From contig CAZAKZ010000192.1 in NCBI GenBank assembly GCA_964485695.1, forward strand, positions 1 to 8,975: a stretch of 8,975 nt of DNA, given 5' to 3'. Positions 6,997 through 8,975 of this stretch are shown here, piece by piece; positions within the stretch are counted from its first letter, which is position 1, and each line of letters starts with the position of its first letter. Under the pieces are notes generated by a model. It did not search any database and was not told where the DNA came from. It worked only from the letters and a program-made list of their open reading frames with translations. The position numbers and the translations under genes are program-made. This stretch comes from CAZAKZ01 sp964485695 (lineage in GTDB: Bacteria; Planctomycetota; JAFGQW01).

Positions 6997-7014
6997 TATC
7001 GAGATAGGTGGTTA
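6973..7014 (+). promoter_or_regulatory. Inverted repeat bracketing the -10 box (candidate operator)
   Basis: TAACCAC (6973-6979) and GTGGTTA (7008-7014) are perfect reverse complements 28 nt apart. They flank the -10 box and the likely start site, a placement compatible with a repressor site. Seven base pairs can occur by chance. Confidence 0.35.
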
Positions 7015-7018
7015 GAAC

Positions 7019-7039
7019 CGTGCGGGCAATGCCCGTGCG
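7019..7039 (+). other. Palindromic hairpin in the 5' leader of the FG-GAP mRNA
   Basis: The segment is centred on A7029 with perfect arms CGGGCA/TGCCCG, extended outward through two G-T pairs and two Watson-Crick pairs. It begins about 16 nt after the predicted transcription start and could stabilise the mRNA 5' end. There is no sign of a known riboswitch. Confidence 0.45.
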
Positions 7040-7089
7040 CATCCGTTTCTTCATCTCTTCCGTGAGACATTCAACAGGGGACAGCTGGA

Positions 7090-8787
7090 ATGAATCCGAT
7101 TTTCCGATTCGCCCGAACCGGGCTTCTCGTGTTCCTCGTGGCGGCCGCGACGACCGCCCAGATCCATCCCGCCAAGGTCCTGACCGGCGACAATGCCGGG
7201 GACAAGCTTGGGGTCTCGATGTCGGCCGTGCCGGACGTGACCGGGGACGGACGCCCCGAGTTCCTGGTAGGGGTGTTCAGAGCCGACAGGCCGGGCACTC
7301 CCACCAGCATCGTGGATGCGGGCGCGGCCCATCTCTACGACGGGGCTACCTTCCGTCGGCTGCGCACCTTCCACGGGGAGAAGGTGGACGCCCGCCTCGG
7401 CTACGCCGTGGCCGGTGTCCCGGATGTGGACGGTGACGGCAAGGGCGACCTTCTGCTCGGTTCTCCGCGTTATTACGGCGTCGGGTCCTGGTCCGGACGG
7501 GTCTACGTCTACTCGGGAGCCAAGGGAAAGCTGATCCGCACCCTCGACGGGGATGCCGAGACCGCCCAGTTCGGCTATGCCGTGGCTGGCCTCGAAGACC
7601 TGAACGGCGACGGCCGGGGGGAGATCCTGGTGGGTGCCTGGGGCCGAAACGGGATGGCCGGGGCGGATGCCGGGCGCGCCTATCTCTATTCCGGCAAGGA
7701 CGGCAAGCGGCTGAAGGAGTGGGAAGGCGAGGGCAAGGACAATTTCTTCGGTGTCTCCGTGGCCGGCGTTCCGGATGCCGACGGTGACGGCAAGATGGAC
7801 ATTCTCATCGGCGCCTACGGGTATGGCCTCACGGTGAACGAGGATCGGGGACGAGTTTATCTCTATTCCGGCGCCACCAGGAACCTTATCCGGACCCACA
7901 CCGGGGAGACGTCGGGTGATCGGTTCGGGTGGGGCGTGGCCGGGGTTCCGGACACGGACGGCGACGGCCGTGGGGACCTGATCGTCGGTGCACGCGACTA
8001 CGATCCGCCCCTCTTGCACAACGCGGGCCGCGTCTATCTCTTCTCGGGCAAGGACGGGAAGAAGCTCAATACTTTCGATGCCGTGAAGTCCATGGACAAC
8101 CTGGGAAGAAATGTGGCCGGGATTCCTGACCTGGACGACGACGGCCGCGGTGATCTGCTGCTACCGGCGCACCGGGGCGACGGTAAGATCGGCATCGATA
8201 CCGGCATCGTCTACGTGCATTCGGGCGCCACGGGGAAGCTGCTCTTCTCAATCGAGGGAGATGCTCCGAGCGGTTTTCTCGGTTGGGGCGTCGGAAGCAT
8301 GGGCGACGTGAACGGTGACGGCCGGGGTGACCTCATCATCGGTTCTTATCCCTACACCGTGCCGGGAAAGACCGAGGCCGGCCGGGCCTACATCCATACC
8401 CAGGGGCTGACGGCGGACACCCATCAGCTATCCGCCCTTCAGGGCGGCACCGTGAACCTCTCCCTCGACGCCGGGAAGGCGAACAAGCGCCGGCCCTACC
8501 TGGTCGTGGCCTCCTTCAACGGCAGCAGCCCCGGCCTCACCTTTCCTTCGGTGCACCTGCCGGTGACCTTCGACGACCTGTTCGTGGCCTCCTACTTTCT
8601 GGCCAACATCGTCATCTTCCACCAGACCAAGGGCTACCTCGACGGCAGCGGCCAGGCCAAGGCCTGGATCAAGGTGCCGGCCGGACTCCTGAAGGGCTTC
8701 GAAAACGGGAGCATCACCCTGGGCTACGCCCTCCTGGACAGGTTTGATATGGCCTCGAATCCGGTGGTGATCTCGGTTGTGCCGTAA
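7090..8787 (+). CDS. Secreted seven-bladed FG-GAP (integrin-alpha-like) beta-propeller protein
   Basis: 565 residues. A signal peptide (basic start, hydrophobic core about 11-20, likely cut after TTA at 23) directs export. Seven FG-GAP repeats follow, each with a DxDGDGxxD-type calcium loop; the loops start at Asp49, 112, 170, 229, 288, 347 and 406, so blades 3-7 repeat every 58-59 residues. Seven repeats make a closed propeller. Blade 1 has a divergent loop (DVTGDGRPE) and blade 6 reads DLDDDGRGD with PA in place of the usual GA. The C-terminal part (about 440-565) is a beta-rich domain with NLSLDAG, YLVVASFNGSSPG and ASNPV motifs, which I recall from C-termini of planctomycete secreted proteins. 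The ATG is preceded by GGGGA at about 8-13 nt. It has its own promoter and a strong terminator, so is monocistronic. Role likely adhesion or cell-surface structure; ligand unknown. Confidence 0.92.
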   Translation: MNPIFRFARTGLLVFLVAAATTAQIHPAKVLTGDNAGDKLGVSMSAVPDVTGDGRPEFLVGVFRADRPGTPTSIVDAGAAHLYDGATFRRLRTFHGEKVDARLGYAVAGVPDVDGDGKGDLLLGSPRYYGVGSWSGRVYVYSGAKGKLIRTLDGDAETAQFGYAVAGLEDLNGDGRGEILVGAWGRNGMAGADAGRAYLYSGKDGKRLKEWEGEGKDNFFGVSVAGVPDADGDGKMDILIGAYGYGLTVNEDRGRVYLYSGATRNLIRTHTGETSGDRFGWGVAGVPDTDGDGRGDLIVGARDYDPPLLHNAGRVYLFSGKDGKKLNTFDAVKSMDNLGRNVAGIPDLDDDGRGDLLLPAHRGDGKIGIDTGIVYVHSGATGKLLFSIEGDAPSGFLGWGVGSMGDVNGDGRGDLIIGSYPYTVPGKTEAGRAYIHTQGLTADTHQLSALQGGTVNLSLDAGKANKRRPYLVVASFNGSSPGLTFPSVHLPVTFDDLFVASYFLANIVIFHQTKGYLDGSGQAKAWIKVPAGLLKGFENGSITLGYALLDRFDMASNPVVISVVP

Positions 8788-8804
8788 CAGGCCTTAGACT
8801 CGGC

Positions 8805-8854
8805 AAAAGAAAGAGCCCGCTCCCACTGAACTGTGGGTGCGGGCTCTTTCTTTT
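8805..8854 (+). terminator. Very strong intrinsic terminator of the FG-GAP gene
   Basis: The left arm AAAAGAAAGAGCCCGC (8805-8820), a T-T mismatch, CCCAC (8822-8826), loop TGAACT and the right arm GTGGG-T-GCGGGCTCTTTCTTTT (8833-8854) give 21 paired bases with only one mismatch. The T-rich end supplies the U-tract and the A-rich start makes it usable in both directions. It begins 17 nt after the stop codon at 8787. Confidence 0.92.
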
Positions 8855-8856
8855 GG

Positions 8857-8975
8857 GTGCAGGGCATGCTCGACAGCTTGGAGGTGAAAGTCCTCTACCC
8901 AACCTGATGGAGGTGATGGGTTAGCTGTGCTCTCCAAGGACATATGTCCGATAAACATGCACGAGTTTGTCCGGC
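8857..8975 (+). mobile_element. 5' part of a putative group IIC (bacterial class C) intron, cut by the window edge
   Basis: From about GTGCAGGGCATG onward the sequence matches my memory of the start of the Oceanobacillus iheyensis group IIC intron: a GGCATG element; a small stem GAGG-TGAAAGT-CCTC (O. iheyensis GGGTGAGAGTCCC); a stem ACCCA...TGGGT enclosing CCTGATGGAGGTGA; and GTTAGC directly behind it. The likely 5' end is G8857, although GTGCA departs from the GTGYG consensus. It sits 2 nt behind an intrinsic terminator and in the same orientation, as expected for class C introns, which use terminator stems as targets. The reverse transcriptase/maturase gene, domains V/VI and the 3' end would lie beyond the window. 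Recognition is by structure pattern, not by covariance search. Confidence 0.72.

Noticed and set aside
7051..8019. Minus-strand open frame of 322 codons opposite the FG-GAP gene
   Set aside because: Its apparent internal repeats only mirror the FG-GAP repeat DNA on the plus strand.
7969..8331. RGD tripeptides in the FG-GAP protein as integrin-binding motifs
   Set aside because: They fall inside the DGRGD calcium loops of the propeller blades and are explained by the loop consensus.
1..8975. CRISPR arrays, tRNA or rRNA genes, defence-system genes
   Set aside because: No regularly spaced direct repeats, no tRNA cloverleaf or rRNA segments, and no nuclease, methylase or toxin motifs were seen.

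Overview
The window (about 62% G+C by eye) is most likely from an uncultured or little-studied Planctomycetota-like bacterium. This rests on a serine/threonine kinase with a planctomycete-style N-terminus and membrane segment, secreted CsgG/LpoB-like and PEGA-like envelope proteins, and a secreted FG-GAP propeller with a C-terminal domain I associate with planctomycete surface proteins. The assignment is from memory of families, not from a search.

Minus strand, read right to left: a six-transmembrane voltage-sensor-type ion channel with a cytoplasmic RCK module (about 6874 to 5369); a 361-nt non-coding gap with hairpins; then a compact four-gene cluster of a CsgG/LpoB-like lipoprotein (5007-3502), a paralogous secreted protein (3446-1872), a small PEGA-like lipoprotein (1807-1472) and a transmembrane Ser/Thr kinase (1431-34). 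Gaps inside the cluster are 55, 64 and 40 nt with no evident terminators, so co-transcription is likely. The cluster pairs a cytoplasmic kinase anchored in the membrane with three exported envelope proteins, which suggests an envelope-associated signalling or assembly unit of unknown function.

Plus strand: a divergent promoter region (6884-7089) holds a near-perfect extended -10 sigma70-type promoter for a secreted seven-bladed FG-GAP beta-propeller protein (7090-8787). The gene ends at a very strong intrinsic terminator (8805-8854). Immediately behind the terminator, in the same orientation, the sequence takes on the look of the 5' part of domain I of a bacterial class C (group IIC) intron, running off the right edge. 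Insertion just downstream of intrinsic terminators is the known habit of this intron class.

The points most worth following are the unusual pore of the channel (no TVGYGD selectivity filter), the kinase/CsgG-like pair/PEGA cluster, the putative group IIC intron at the edge, and a cluster of GC-rich hairpins with GNRA loops inside the coding sequence of the lipoprotein linker.
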